From Pseudolabrys sp. (GTDB lineage: Bacteria > Pseudomonadota > Alphaproteobacteria > Rhizobiales > Xanthobacteraceae), in NCBI GenBank assembly GCA_030684935.1, contig JAUXXH010000032.1, positions 1 to 64,000 on the forward strand: a DNA stretch of 64,000 nt. The letters run 5' to 3'. A model generated the notes under the pieces. It was not told the origin of the DNA. It did not search any database and saw only the letters and a program-made list of their open reading frames with translations. Shown here piece after piece: positions 37,796 through 47,186 of this stretch; the stretch's first letter is position 1, and each line of letters opens with the position of its first letter. The position numbers and the translations under genes were made by a program.

Positions 37796-38266
37796 TCACC
37801 ACCAGCGCGCCGGCCAGTCGAACTGGCGCACCGCCAGGTGCCAGACATAGGCGAACACCGCCAGCGTCACCGCGCCGGCCGCTACCGGCACCAGCAGAAA
37901 GCTCCACGGCATGGCATTGACCACCACCAACAGCGGGTCGATTCCGGCCGGCGGATGGAAGGTACGTGTAGCATGCATCGCCGCCATGGCGATGCCGACC
38001 GCCAGCGCCGCCGCCCAGGGCTCCGGGCCGGCCAGCGTCACCACGATCAGGCCCACCAACGTCGAAATCAGATGGCCGCCGATCAGCGCGCGGGGCTGTG
38101 CCGCGTCAGCGCCTGGGGAGCCCAGCACCAGCACGATCGAGGTCCCGAACGGAATGGCCATTACCGGCATGGCGGCGCGGGCGGCATAGAACTCCATCGC
38201 GGCGATGGCGATCACAGCCCCGGCGGCGCCCGCCAGCACGGCAATCCAGGCCCGTCTGTCTTGCAT
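37796..38266 (-). CDS. HPP-family membrane protein
   Basis: 156 residues with four to five membrane helices. The signature TRTFHPPAGIDPLLVV and MAIPFGTSIVLVLG identify the HPP family, some members of which are proposed nitrite transporters in chloroplasts and cyanobacteria. I chose the ATG at 38266 just before the first helix; an in-frame start at 38332 is possible. It converges on the BclA-like gene with a 10-bp gap. Confidence 0.85.
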   Translation of the reverse strand: MQDRRAWIAVLAGAAGAVIAIAAMEFYAARAAMPVMAIPFGTSIVLVLGSPGADAAQPRALIGGHLISTLVGLIVVTLAGPEPWAAALAVGIAMAAMHATRTFHPPAGIDPLLVVVNAMPWSFLLVPVAAGAVTLAVFAYVWHLAVRQFDWPARWW

Positions 38267-38330
38267 CAGCAATGTCTCGATCCGACCTGAGAAAGAATCG
38301 CCGCCCGGCGCGGCAGCGACGCCCAAACGC

Positions 38331-38363
38331 AAAAGGCGGCGGCTCCATCAGGAACCGCCGCCC
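38331..38363 (-). terminator. Terminator of the porin gene
   Basis: On the minus strand GGCGGCGGTTCC pairs with GGAGCCGCCGCC (one mismatch) around a TGAT loop and is followed by TTTT. It lies 30-60 bp beyond the porin stop codon. Confidence 0.8.
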
Positions 38364-38392
38364 AGCGCAGCCAATATTGCCGTTAGGTCAGA

Positions 38393-39217
38393 CTACTTGA
38401 GCGCCAACAGCGTGGTGTCGAACTTCAAGGTGGCTACGAAGGTCGAGCCGGCGAGGTCCTTGCCGCCGAAAGCAGCCGGCGCCAAGTACACTCCGTGGCG
38501 GTTGGTGTCCCAGTAGCGCAGATCGAGGGTGACGGCCTTGTAGTTGAACACCAGGCCAACATTCCACCAAGTGTAGCTGGTGCAGCCGGTGCATTCAAAA
38601 ACCTGTCGACCGATCTCGGGGTTAAGTGCGACCGAGACGCCGCTGACCTGCCACGGCAGGGAGATCGTGGCGTTGGCGGCGTAGAAATAGGCGGTCTTGC
38701 TGCCGACGATGTTGTAACCGCCATTGAAGTTGTTGCCGCCGGTGATGACGCCACCAATGGTCAGCCAGTCGTTAAACTTGAACGACGGCTTGGCGTAGAA
38801 CTCGCCGAAGCTGCCATAGCCGGTCGGGATGGAGGTGCCGTCCGGATAGTAGTAATAGACATAACCGAGATCGAGGCCGAAGCCGCCGAAGGTGAAGCGC
38901 ACGCCGGCGTTCGGATCAATTTCGGCGTTGGCAAGGTAGCTGGCGAGGCTTGAACCCCAGATGCCGGCATAGAGTTGAATTGAGTCGTTGATGGTGTAGC
39001 GGCCCTCGAAGTAGCCCTGCACGGCAGGCTTGCGGTTCGACTGCGAGATACCGCGAAGAACGTAGTCCGTCGTGAATGCGGCGCCGAAGGCGACATCGAA
39101 CGGGCTGACATAGGCAACCGGCGGAGCCTTGTAGGCCTTCACCGGCATATCGGCGGCAAACGCCGGACCCGCGGTGACCGCAAGTGCCGCAACTGCCGAC
39201 AAAACAACTTTCTTCAT
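38393..39217 (-). CDS. TorF-family putative outer-membrane porin
   Basis: 274 residues with a signal peptide ending AGPAFA-AD. The mature part alternates polar and aromatic residues as in a beta barrel and carries TTDYVLRGISQSNRKPAVQG, typical of the TorF putative porins (TIGR02001 type). Three or four tyrosines in a row (YVYYYYPDG) lie mid-barrel. Two cysteines form CTGC at about residue 226. It should be an outer-membrane channel of unknown substrate. Confidence 0.88.
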   Translation of the reverse strand: MKKVVLSAVAALAVTAGPAFAADMPVKAYKAPPVAYVSPFDVAFGAAFTTDYVLRGISQSNRKPAVQGYFEGRYTINDSIQLYAGIWGSSLASYLANAEIDPNAGVRFTFGGFGLDLGYVYYYYPDGTSIPTGYGSFGEFYAKPSFKFNDWLTIGGVITGGNNFNGGYNIVGSKTAYFYAANATISLPWQVSGVSVALNPEIGRQVFECTGCTSYTWWNVGLVFNYKAVTLDLRYWDTNRHGVYLAPAAFGGKDLAGSTFVATLKFDTTLLALK

Positions 39218-39625
39218 AGGACCCTGCCCCTTTTCGGTTTCGATCGGCCTTCTGCCGATCCATTTCGCATTTCACTCTCGGGTACGGAAACCGTTAGGTG
39301 CGATCGAACCGTACGCAAAAGGACGTGCATTACGGTTGAAACTACATCCCGCTATGTTCCACGCGGAAGGCGAAAAGGCGTGCAATTGCTGCCTTATTAG
39401 GCGAACGGGGACATTGTCGACATCTTAGTGTCACGATGTGACTAAAAGGCCACATGTTCCATATCGGTGTTGTCGGTAGGGGAGCGTTAACCTTCAGGAA
39501 ACGTTGCGATTTGCGAATCATCGACGGCTTGCGCCCGCAATGCAGAGAGCCTGGCTCGTCGAGGATATACGTAAGAGATTGAAATATCTTAATAAAGCGC
39601 CGTCGCGCGGCTGTTGGGAAGCTGA
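39218..39625. promoter_or_regulatory. Gene-free stretch upstream of the porin
   Basis: About 400 bp, AT-richer than its flanks, with no supported gene. A 7-bp inverted repeat GATCGGC-N5-GCCGATC at 39242-39260 lies 25 bp before the porin start in its leader. Around 39430 there is a TCAC-N3-GTGA palindrome. The porin promoter must lie here but I cannot place it precisely. Confidence 0.45.
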
Positions 39626-39655
39626 AGGGCCGCGCCGGGATACCGGCGCGGCCCT
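39626..39655 (-). terminator. Strong hairpin after the Rossmann-protein gene
   Basis: AGGGCCGCGCCGG (39626-39638) pairs perfectly with CCGGCGCGGCCCT (39643-39655) around a 4-nt loop, 6 bp past the stop codon of the minus-strand gene. The following bases on that strand (TTCAGCTT) are only weakly T-rich. Confidence 0.75.
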
Positions 39656-39660
39656 GGGGG

Positions 39661-40731
39661 TCAGGCAGCGGCCTTTTTCCGATTCGCTTCGATCCGGGCA
39701 TCGACCAGCGCCACCTGCGCGTCGATTGCGGCGTTGCTCATGCCCTTCTGCCTCGCGATCAACTGCACCAGCTTGTCGGCGCGTTCGATGTTCGGCGCAC
39801 CATTTTGCAGCGCACGGGCGGCCGAGGCCGGCCGCGATAGCGACTGGGCCGCTGCGGCATATTTCTCGAACGGCACCAGATCGGACGGCGACGCGCCAAG
39901 CTTGACGCAGAGGTCGAACACGAAATTGTACACCGACTTCGACTCTTCGATGTTGGTGTGCACCGCTTCCTGCGCGGTGCGCATGCCGTCCTTGGTGATG
40001 CAGCGGTAGTTGCCGGCCAGCAGCATCGACCACTTGGCCAGCGGCACGAAGATCGAATCGTTGACGCGCAATTTCACCGGCAGCTCGATCTTGCCTTCCG
40101 GCACCTCGAAGCGCACCGCGTCGATATCCTTCTCGAGGTCGCGCAAAATCTGGGTGTATTTGTCGTTGTCGAACTTGGCGACCTTGTAGTTGGTCGGCAG
40201 GGTGACCAGCAGCTCGTTGGCCTTGCCGTCGGGCGGACGGATCGCCTGCGGGTCGGGGCTGCACAACGTCAGCAGGCCGGGATCGAAATTGTCCCACACG
40301 GTCGGGTCGGTGTAAGCGGGCTTGAGCGCCTCGTAATCGAGGCCAGGGATGCGTTTGATATAAGGCAGCGGCGGCATGTTCATGATCGACATGCACGGCA
40401 CCTTCGAGGTCGCCACCGAGTCGAGCAGTTCGCGCACACCGGGCGAGCGGTACTGCGGTTCCTGCATGGCCAAAGCCACCAGGTCGTAGTCCTTCGGATT
40501 GACCCCGGCAGCGCCGCCGGCGGTGACCTTGCCCGGCAGCTTCTGCGAATCGAGCAGTACCGGTTCGGCGCGGCCCCGGACCGGCAGCTTCACCTTGAAG
40601 CCTTCGGCGTTGATCAGATCGGCTTCCGCCGGCAGGCACACGTGATGAATCTTGTGGCCGCCGAACAGCATTTTGGAGGCCAGCAGCGACCCGTAGGCCG
40701 CGCCCAAGATCAGTATGTTGTAAGCCGGCAT
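39661..40731 (-). CDS. Ketopantoate-reductase-like Rossmann protein, function unknown
   Basis: 356 residues. The N-terminus (YNILILGAAYGSLLASKML) is a nucleotide-binding Rossmann start like that of ApbA/PanE ketopantoate reductases, but the usual GxGxxG reads GAAYGS. A C-terminal helical domain with KLRVNDSIFVPLAKWSMLL follows. The rest does not match PanE closely, so the reaction is not assigned. The C-terminus is basic (RKKAAA). Confidence 0.7.
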   Translation of the reverse strand: MPAYNILILGAAYGSLLASKMLFGGHKIHHVCLPAEADLINAEGFKVKLPVRGRAEPVLLDSQKLPGKVTAGGAAGVNPKDYDLVALAMQEPQYRSPGVRELLDSVATSKVPCMSIMNMPPLPYIKRIPGLDYEALKPAYTDPTVWDNFDPGLLTLCSPDPQAIRPPDGKANELLVTLPTNYKVAKFDNDKYTQILRDLEKDIDAVRFEVPEGKIELPVKLRVNDSIFVPLAKWSMLLAGNYRCITKDGMRTAQEAVHTNIEESKSVYNFVFDLCVKLGASPSDLVPFEKYAAAAQSLSRPASAARALQNGAPNIERADKLVQLIARQKGMSNAAIDAQVALVDARIEANRKKAAA

Positions 40732-40948
40732 GACTACCGCTCCCTGTCGCTCATGGTGATTATCGAGAGGTTCCGGCGCAATGCCGATCCTCCCGTTGCG
40801 GTTATGCTATTTGGCCTGAAATGTCGATGCAATCGGGGCCGCCGCGCGAAATAGCGCAGACCGGCGGGCTTGCATTTTCGCCTGAGGAAAATGTCGCGAT
40901 GCAGAAAACCGGCCGGCGAACAGCCGGCGCGGGCCAGGCTTTGGGGGA

Positions 40949-40964
40949 CGGATCGCGCGATCCG
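40949..40964. repeat. 16-bp perfect palindrome
   Basis: CGGATCGCGCGATCCG is a perfect palindrome in the 273-bp gap between the Rossmann protein and the histone-like gene, 41 bp past the stop of the latter. No T run follows. Nothing else is recognisable in this gap. Confidence 0.5.
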
Positions 40965-41004
40965 GGGGCCACCGCTCGCGCGGGGCCACCCGGGTCGTGT
41001 CGGG

Positions 41005-41253
41005 CTACTCGCCGAGCTTGGTGCCGAAGATGCTGTTGAGGGTCGATGTCACCGGGCCGGGGCCGGCCGGGGCCGGAACCGCAGGAGCGGGCTTCTTTGG
41101 TGCTGCCCGCTTTTTGGCTTTCTTCTTGGCCGGTGCCTTGGCCTTTGCCTTGGACGCCGTCTTCATCCCCTTCTTCTTTTTCGGGGCGGCGGCCTTGGTC
41201 TTCTTCTTCGACGCTTTCGATTTCTTCGCTGACTTCTTCGACTTCTTCGCCAT
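41005..41253 (-). CDS. Lysine/alanine-rich histone H1-like protein
   Basis: 82 residues. The first 60 are almost only Lys, Ala, Ser and Pro (MAKKSKKSAKKSKASKKK, KAKAPAKKKAKKRAAPKK), like the C-terminal tails of histone H1 and bacterial H1-like DNA-binding proteins. A short hydrophobic end follows (VTSTLNSIFGTKLGE). Probably binds DNA or RNA non-specifically. The ATG at 41253 has a clear GGAG; a start seven codons upstream is less likely. Confidence 0.8.
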   Translation of the reverse strand: MAKKSKKSAKKSKASKKKTKAAAPKKKKGMKTASKAKAKAPAKKKAKKRAAPKKPAPAVPAPAGPGPVTSTLNSIFGTKLGE

Positions 41254-41319
41254 GTGGTTCTCCAACCGGTTCAACCTGACGCTTGCAATACAATACGCGG
41301 CCTACCGAACCCGGCGTCC

Positions 41320-42651
41320 CTAACCCGCCGCTGCCGGCGCCGAAGCCGCCAACGCCGCAAGCTGTTCCGGCACCGGGCCGCCGCTCGCCCAGTCGAGCAA
41401 TTCGACTGTGTGGACGATCGGGATGGCGGTGCCGGAGGCGATCTGGGTGATGCAGCCGATATTGCCGGCCGCGATCACATCCGGCTTCAGCCGTTCGATG
41501 TTGGCGACCTTGCGATCCCTGAGCCTCTCCGCCAGAGCCGGCTGGAGAATGTTGTAGGTACCCGCCGAGCCGCAACACAAATGGCCGTCGGCAATATCTT
41601 TGACGATGAACCCGAACTTGGAAAGCAAATCTTTCGGTTCGCGCACGATCTTCTGCCCGTGCTGCAGCGAACACGCTGAATGATAAGCAACGGTAAGGGC
41701 GGCTGGCGTTTCCGGCTTCGCCAAATTAAGCGTGGACAGATACTCGGTCACGTCCATGGCCAGGGCGGAAATGCGCGCGGCCCTGCCGGCATAGGCCGAA
41801 TCGGTGCGCAGCATGAAGCCGTAATCCTTCACGGTGGTGCCGCAACCGGACACGGTGATCAGGATGGCGTCGAGGCCGTCGCCGTCGAGTTCACGCGTCC
41901 AGGCATCGATGTTGTTGCGGGCGAAGGCCAGCGCCTCGTCTTCACGGCCCATGTGGTGCGACAGCGATCCGCAGCAGGCCTCGCCTGGCGCCACCGTCAC
42001 TTCGATACCGTAGCGGTTCAGCAGACGGATGGCGGCCTCGTTGGTCGACGGCGCCAGCACCGGGTTGATGCAGCCGGACAAAAGCGCCACCCGGCCGCGC
42101 CGCGGGCCTTCCGCCCGATGAACCTTGCCGGTGCGATCCGCCGGCGGCGCCAGCCTGTGCCCGGGCGACAGCCGCACCATCGCCGCCATCCGGCGCAGGC
42201 CGATCAGATCGAACACCGGCGCCAGCGGCTTGGCGAGCCAGCCGGCCACCGCCGCCAGCCGGAACAGGCCTGGGTTCGGCAGTACCTTCGCCAGCAGGCC
42301 GCGCATCAGCCGGTCGGCCAGCGGGCGCTTGTAGGTCTTCTCGATGTGCTCGCGGGCATGGTCGACCAGGTGCATGTAGTGCACCCCGGACGGACAGGTG
42401 GTCATGCAGGCCAGGCAGGACAGGCAACGGTCGATGTGTTTGACGACGTCGGCGGTAGCCGGGCGCTCGTGCTCGAGCATCTCCTTGATCAGGTAGATGC
42501 GGCCGCGCGGGCTGTCGAGCTCGTCGCCGAGCAGGACATAGGTCGGACATGTCGCGGTGCAGAATCCGCAATGCACGCAGGCACGCAGTATCTTTTCCGA
42601 CTCGGCGACCTGGGGGTCGAGCAACTGGGCGAGCGAGAACGTGGTTTGCAT
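41320..42651 (-). CDS. glcF: Glycolate oxidase iron-sulfur subunit GlcF
   Basis: 443 residues. Two ferredoxin-type clusters are visible: CVHCGFCTATCP at about 26-37 and CLSCLACMTTCP at about 74-85. These are followed by two CCG domains (EACCGSLSHHMG and LCCGSAGTYN). It passes electrons from the flavin subunits towards the respiratory chain. It is the last of glcD-glcE-glcF, separated from glcE by 172 bp containing a palindromic repeat. Confidence 0.94.
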   Translation of the reverse strand: MQTTFSLAQLLDPQVAESEKILRACVHCGFCTATCPTYVLLGDELDSPRGRIYLIKEMLEHERPATADVVKHIDRCLSCLACMTTCPSGVHYMHLVDHAREHIEKTYKRPLADRLMRGLLAKVLPNPGLFRLAAVAGWLAKPLAPVFDLIGLRRMAAMVRLSPGHRLAPPADRTGKVHRAEGPRRGRVALLSGCINPVLAPSTNEAAIRLLNRYGIEVTVAPGEACCGSLSHHMGREDEALAFARNNIDAWTRELDGDGLDAILITVSGCGTTVKDYGFMLRTDSAYAGRAARISALAMDVTEYLSTLNLAKPETPAALTVAYHSACSLQHGQKIVREPKDLLSKFGFIVKDIADGHLCCGSAGTYNILQPALAERLRDRKVANIERLKPDVIAAGNIGCITQIASGTAIPIVHTVELLDWASGGPVPEQLAALAASAPAAAG

Positions 42652-42740
42652 CAGCGGCCTCGTGCCCCGGGCGCAGCGCCGCGCGCCTGCGGGCGGCGTT
42701 GCAGAACCGGGGCCTTTTCAAATTCGGATGTCGGCATGAT

Positions 42741-42783
42741 CCCGGGCCTGCAGCGCAGCGTTTCACGCTGCACCGCGCCCGGG
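42741..42783. repeat. Palindromic (REP-like) element between glcE and glcF
   Basis: CCCGGGC (42741-42747) pairs with GCCCGGG (42777-42783), and TGCAGCG (42749-42755) with CGCTGCA (42766-42772), forming a long hairpin. It resembles dispersed intergenic palindromes of rhizobial genomes and lies inside the glc operon. Confidence 0.75.
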
Positions 42784-42823
42784 AAAAGGCCAAGGGCCAG
42801 GCCAAGAGCAATGCCGGTCATCA

Positions 42824-44038
42824 TCACACCCCCGCCCACATACGACCGGGGTTGAGCACGCCCTTGGGATCGAAGCCGTCCTTCACCCGCTTGTTGAGCG
42901 CCCGCAGGCCGGCCGTTTCCGGCTCGAACACATCGGCCACGGCGCGTACCGCGGCCGGTGCCCGCACCAGGGTGGCGTGGCCGCCGAGGTCGGCCAGCGC
43001 GCCGCGGATCGAGCCGGAGTCGGGTTCATCGGCAAACGGCATCGCCGCCCAGATCAGCCCGCCGGCCCAGTCGTAGAACATCTGCGCCGCCGGCGTGATC
43101 CGCGCAGCCACCGCATGGCCCTGGCCGGGCGCCGTCGAAATGCGCCACAGGGGCCGCGCCTGCGCCGCCGCGGTGGTGAAGGGCCGGACCTCGCGGATGC
43201 CGCGCCAGAGCGCGGTGGAGTCTCTGGCCTCCAGCATGGCTGCCGGTCCGAACGGCCTCAGCAGGGCCAGCAACGCCTCCTGGCGGTGTTTGACAGACGG
43301 CGCGACGCCTTCCAGCCGCAGTACGGTGGCGGCCTCCGGCTTCGGCAGGCCGTCGAAATAGGACGCGACATGGTCGGGCAGATGCGCCGCGCCGGAAACG
43401 TCGCAGGACGAGCCCATGGCAGCGGCCATCGCGGCGCAGGCCTGCGCGTCGTCGAGGCCGAACACGACCACGGTCGATTCGGTTTCCGGCTTGGGCAGCA
43501 CCTTGATCGTGATGTCGGTCATGGCGGCGAGCGTGCCCCACGACCCGGCCAGTACCTTGCACATGTCGTAGCCGGTGACGTTCTTCACCACCCGGCCGCC
43601 GGACTTGATGGTCTCGCCGCGGCCGGTGACGGCGCTGACGCCCAGAAAGTGGTCGCGGGCGGCGCCCTGCTTGATGCGGCGCGGGCCAGAGAGATTGGAG
43701 GCAATGGCGCCGCCGATCGTGCCCTGCCCGGCCTCAAGCCCGAACAGTGGGCCGTAGTCCATCGGCTCGAACGCCAGTTGCTGGTTGTTGTCGTCGAGCA
43801 GCTTTTCGATCTCGCGCAGCGGCGTGCCGGCGCGCGCCGACAGCACCAGTTCGGCGGGCTCGTAGAGCGTCACCCCGGTCAGGTCCGACAGATCAAGCGT
43901 GGCGTCGGTCTGGCTCGGCCGGCCGATGCCGCGCTTGGTGCCCTGTCCGGCCAGCTCGAGCGCCTTGTCGTTGCCGAGCGCCCAGCGCACGGCGTCCTCG
44001 ACCTCCTTGGCGTCGCGGGGTTTCAGAACCTCAGTCAT
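42824..44038 (-). CDS. glcE: Glycolate oxidase FAD-binding subunit GlcE
   Basis: 404 residues with an FAD-binding (PCMH) N-terminal domain (VLSARAGTPLREIEKLL, TIGGAIASNLSGPRRIKQG, GGRVVKNVTGYDMCKVLAGS). It works with GlcD and GlcF to oxidise glycolate to glyoxylate at the membrane. It starts 30 bp after glcD. Confidence 0.94.
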   Translation of the reverse strand: MTEVLKPRDAKEVEDAVRWALGNDKALELAGQGTKRGIGRPSQTDATLDLSDLTGVTLYEPAELVLSARAGTPLREIEKLLDDNNQQLAFEPMDYGPLFGLEAGQGTIGGAIASNLSGPRRIKQGAARDHFLGVSAVTGRGETIKSGGRVVKNVTGYDMCKVLAGSWGTLAAMTDITIKVLPKPETESTVVVFGLDDAQACAAMAAAMGSSCDVSGAAHLPDHVASYFDGLPKPEAATVLRLEGVAPSVKHRQEALLALLRPFGPAAMLEARDSTALWRGIREVRPFTTAAAQARPLWRISTAPGQGHAVAARITPAAQMFYDWAGGLIWAAMPFADEPDSGSIRGALADLGGHATLVRAPAAVRAVADVFEPETAGLRALNKRVKDGFDPKGVLNPGRMWAGV

Positions 44039-44068
44039 GATCGAAAAGCTCGAACGATCGCACGCGGT

Positions 44069-45562
44069 TCAAAACCTCGGAATGTCGGGGAACGGCAATT
44101 TGCCGCCGGAGATGTGCATGCGGCCGAGTTCGGCGCAACGGTGCAGCACCGGGAACACCTTGCCGGGGTTGAGCAGGCCTTTTTCGTCGAAAGCGCATTT
44201 GACGCGCTGCTGCGCCGCCAGATCGATCTCGGAGAACATCTCCGGCATCAGGTCGCGCTTCTCGACGCCGACGCCGTGCTCGCCGGTCAGCACGCCGCCG
44301 ACCGCGACGCAGAGCTTGAGAATATCGGCGCCGAAATTCTCCGCCCGCTCCAGTTCGCCTGGCACATTGGCGTCATACAGGATCAGCGGATGCAGATTGC
44401 CGTCGCCGGCATGGAACACGTTGGCGACGCGCAGGCCGAACTTTTCAGACATCGCTTTCATCGCCGCCAGCACCTCCGGCAATTTGGCGCGCGGGATGGT
44501 GCCGTCCATACAGAGATAATCCGGGGAAATGCGGCCGACCGCCGGGAACGCGGCCTTGCGCCCGGCCCAGAACAGCAGCCGCTCCGTTTCCGACTGCGAC
44601 ACCCGGCACGTGGTCGAGCCGCAGTCCCGCGCGATCGCCTCGACCCGTTCGATCAGGTGGTCGACCTCGGCCGCGGGCCCGTCCAGTTCGACGATCAGCA
44701 GCGCCTCGACGTCGAGCGGATAGCCGGCATGGACGAATTCCTCAACGGCATGGATCGCCGGGCGGTCCATCATTTCCATGCCGCCCGGGATGATGCCGGC
44801 GGCGATGATCGCCGAGACGCAGGCGCCGGCATCTTCCGACGACGGAAAGCCGACCAGCACCGCGCGCGCCGTTTCCGGCTTCTTCAAGATGCGCACGGTG
44901 ACCTCGGTGACGACACCGAGCAGCCCCTCGGAACCGGTGATCAGCCCGAGCAGGTCATAGCCGGCGGCGTCGAGATGCTTGCCGCCGAGGCGCAGCACCT
45001 CGCCGTTCATCAGCACGATCTCGCAGCCGAGCAGATTGTTGGTGGTCATGCCGTATTTCAGGCAATGCACGCCGCCGGAATTCTCCGCCACGTTGCCGCC
45101 GATGGTGCAGGCGATCTGAGACGACGGGTCGGGCGCGTAATAGAAACCTTCATGCGCGACCGCGGTCGATACCGCCAGATTGGTCACGCCCGGCTCGACC
45201 ACGGCAATGCGGTTCTCGAAATCGATCTCGCGGATGCGGCTGAACTTGGCCATGCCGAGCAGCACGCCATCTTCCAGCGGCAGCGCGCCGCCGGACAGCG
45301 AGGTGCCGGCGCCGCGCGGCACCACCTTGATGCCCTCGCTGTGGCAATAGGCCAGCACCTCGGAGACCTGCTGGGTGGTTTCCGGCAGCACCACCACCAT
45401 CGGCAATTGCCGATAGGCGGTCAGGCCGTCGCTTTCGAACGGGCGCATCTCCCGCTCGCCGGCGATCACGCCCTCGCCCGGCACGATCGCCCGCAAGGTG
45501 GCGACGATCCGGTCTCGCTTCGCCAAAACGGCGGCGTCCGCCGCGGGCATCCGGACTGACAT
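44069..45562 (-). CDS. glcD: Glycolate oxidase catalytic subunit GlcD
   Basis: 497 residues. An FAD-linked oxidase with the PCMH motifs VVPRGAGTSLSGGALPLEDG and ACTIGGNVAENSGGVHCLKYG and a C-terminal domain with HAGDGNLHP and GEHGVGVEKRDLM. It oxidises glycolate (and often D-lactate). It is the first gene of glcDEF. No malate synthase or GlcC regulator is in the window. It is divergent from a c-type cytochrome gene 178 bp away. Confidence 0.95.
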   Translation of the reverse strand: MSVRMPAADAAVLAKRDRIVATLRAIVPGEGVIAGEREMRPFESDGLTAYRQLPMVVVLPETTQQVSEVLAYCHSEGIKVVPRGAGTSLSGGALPLEDGVLLGMAKFSRIREIDFENRIAVVEPGVTNLAVSTAVAHEGFYYAPDPSSQIACTIGGNVAENSGGVHCLKYGMTTNNLLGCEIVLMNGEVLRLGGKHLDAAGYDLLGLITGSEGLLGVVTEVTVRILKKPETARAVLVGFPSSEDAGACVSAIIAAGIIPGGMEMMDRPAIHAVEEFVHAGYPLDVEALLIVELDGPAAEVDHLIERVEAIARDCGSTTCRVSQSETERLLFWAGRKAAFPAVGRISPDYLCMDGTIPRAKLPEVLAAMKAMSEKFGLRVANVFHAGDGNLHPLILYDANVPGELERAENFGADILKLCVAVGGVLTGEHGVGVEKRDLMPEMFSEIDLAAQQRVKCAFDEKGLLNPGKVFPVLHRCAELGRMHISGGKLPFPDIPRF

Positions 45563-45740
45563 TCAGCAGTTCTCTCGGTTCACCAGACGCAACGATATCA
45601 GTCCTTTATCCTATGACACGTCGACTGACAAAACCTTGGGGCTGACAAAGGGCGCCGCGGCTGGCACAACTGTCCGGGAACCTGGCCATGCCAAAGGGGT
45701 TGGCAACGAGGGCGGCGAAACGCAGGATCGGAGTGGATGG

Positions 45741-46124
45741 ATGAAATCGGTACTGGCAGCGGTTGTCGCAGTGGTGGCTCTGACGCAGGGGGCGCAGGCC
45801 CAGGATCTGGCGGCCGGAGAGACATCGTTCAAGAAGTGTCTGGCGTGTCATGCCGTCGGCGAAGGGGCCAAGAACAAGGTCGGTCCGCAGCTCAATGGTA
45901 TCGAAGGCCGCCCGGCCGGCACGGTCGAGGGCTACAATTATACCCCGGCCAACAAGAATTCCGGCCTGACCTGGGACGAGGCGACGTTCAAGGATTACAT
46001 CAAGGACCCACGCGCCAAGATCAAGGGCACCAAGATGATCTTCCCGGGCATCAAGAACGAAACCGAAATCAACAATCTCTGGGCCTATCTGATCTCGTTC
46101 GGGCCGGACGGCAAGAAAAAGTAG
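45741..46124 (+). CDS. Class I c-type cytochrome (cytochrome c2/c550-like)
   Basis: 127 residues with a signal peptide cleaved after GAQA at about residue 19. One haem site CLACH lies at about 33-37, and the axial methionine in GTKMIFPGIKN at about residue 95. A soluble periplasmic electron carrier. The ATG at 45741 is placed by the signal peptide and a GGAG 7 bp upstream. Its divergent placement from glcDEF suggests, but does not prove, a link in electron transfer. Confidence 0.92.
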   Translation: MKSVLAAVVAVVALTQGAQAQDLAAGETSFKKCLACHAVGEGAKNKVGPQLNGIEGRPAGTVEGYNYTPANKNSGLTWDEATFKDYIKDPRAKIKGTKMIFPGIKNETEINNLWAYLISFGPDGKKK

Positions 46125-46254
46125 ATACAGCCGCATCGATCGGGCGAATCGATCGGCTCCTCAGACGCGTTTGACTTTGGTCAAGGTCTTGGCGCACGGC
46201 GGCGGGCATGTTGCTACCGTCGGGCACGGACGCCCAGTCGGGAGCTACATCGTC

Positions 46255-47082
46255 ATGATCAAGGATATCATCGTCAATCTCAGCCTGGGCGAACGCGATC
46301 CGGCCGGGGATTTTGCCATTTCGGTCGCCGAGGCTTTCGACGCGCATGTCCTCGGCGTCGCCTTTGCCTATGAACCGGTGTTCCCCGCCACCATGATGGG
46401 CGGCCTTCCCTCGGACTTGATCGAAGCACAACGGCGCGAGTCGGAACGGACTGCCAAGGTCGCAACCGACCGTTTCGAGCTGGCCGCCAAACGCGCCGGC
46501 GTTTCGGCCGAAACAATAATCCTGACGAACGGCATTGCCGACGGCACCGGCGCCCTCGCCCAGTTGGCGCGCCGCTTCGATCTGACCGTGCTCGGCCAGC
46601 CGACGCGCGAGGAAGACGGCTCTGACGAGGTAATCAACGAAGGCGTGCTGTTCGACTCTGGCCGGCCCGCCATCTTCGTGCCCTACATCCAGAAGACCGG
46701 TCTTACGCTCAATCGCATCATGGTCTGCTGGGATGGCAGCCGCGCCGCCGCCCGCGCCGTCGCCGACGCCATGCCGCTGCTTCACAAGGCCAAGAAGGTC
46801 GAGATCGTGGTGGTCTCGGACAAAGGCTTCAAAGCCGACGAAGCTCCCGGCGCAGATCTGGCCAAGCACCTCGCGCGCCACGGTTTGCAGGTCGAGTTGA
46901 AACGCATCACCTCGCCTGACATCGACGTCGCGTCCACGATTCTGTCCTATGCGGCCGATTCCAGTGCCGACATGATCGTGATGGGCGGCTACGGCCACTC
47001 GCGGCTGCGTCAATTCATTCTCGGCGGGATGACCCGCAGCATGCTGGAGTCGATGACAGTGCTGGTGCTGATGTCGCACTAG
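46255..47082 (+). CDS. Tandem-domain universal stress protein (UspA family)
   Basis: 275 residues with two Usp folds (about 1-140 and 150-275). The second has a full ATP-binding pattern, MGGYGHSRLRQFILGG, of the G-2x-G-9x-G type; the first is less conserved. Such proteins respond to stress, oxygen limitation or stasis. The ATG at 46255 is followed at once by the first strand; an in-frame GTG/TTG region upstream is unlikely to be used. It follows the cytochrome gene on the same strand. Confidence 0.88.
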   Translation: MIKDIIVNLSLGERDPAGDFAISVAEAFDAHVLGVAFAYEPVFPATMMGGLPSDLIEAQRRESERTAKVATDRFELAAKRAGVSAETIILTNGIADGTGALAQLARRFDLTVLGQPTREEDGSDEVINEGVLFDSGRPAIFVPYIQKTGLTLNRIMVCWDGSRAAARAVADAMPLLHKAKKVEIVVVSDKGFKADEAPGADLAKHLARHGLQVELKRITSPDIDVASTILSYAADSSADMIVMGGYGHSRLRQFILGGMTRSMLESMTVLVLMSH

Positions 47083-47186
47083 CAGTCAGCGCTTGTTTCG
47101 CTCCTTTTCGCGAAGATCGGAGTCCAGTAGAATTTTGGTCGACGCGGCCATGGTTCGCGGAGGGCGAGCGGAGTGGAGACGCGCTA

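Noticed and set aside
42651..42839. A 62-codon frame between glcE and glcF
   Set aside because: Its middle is the palindromic repeat and it has no conserved pattern, so it is more likely a spacer than a gene.
42977..45559. An open frame of 860 codons on the plus strand across glcE and glcD
   Set aside because: It is antisense to two well-conserved genes, and its protein is a Gln/Arg/His/Ala-rich string with no domain; high GC keeps the complementary frame free of stops.
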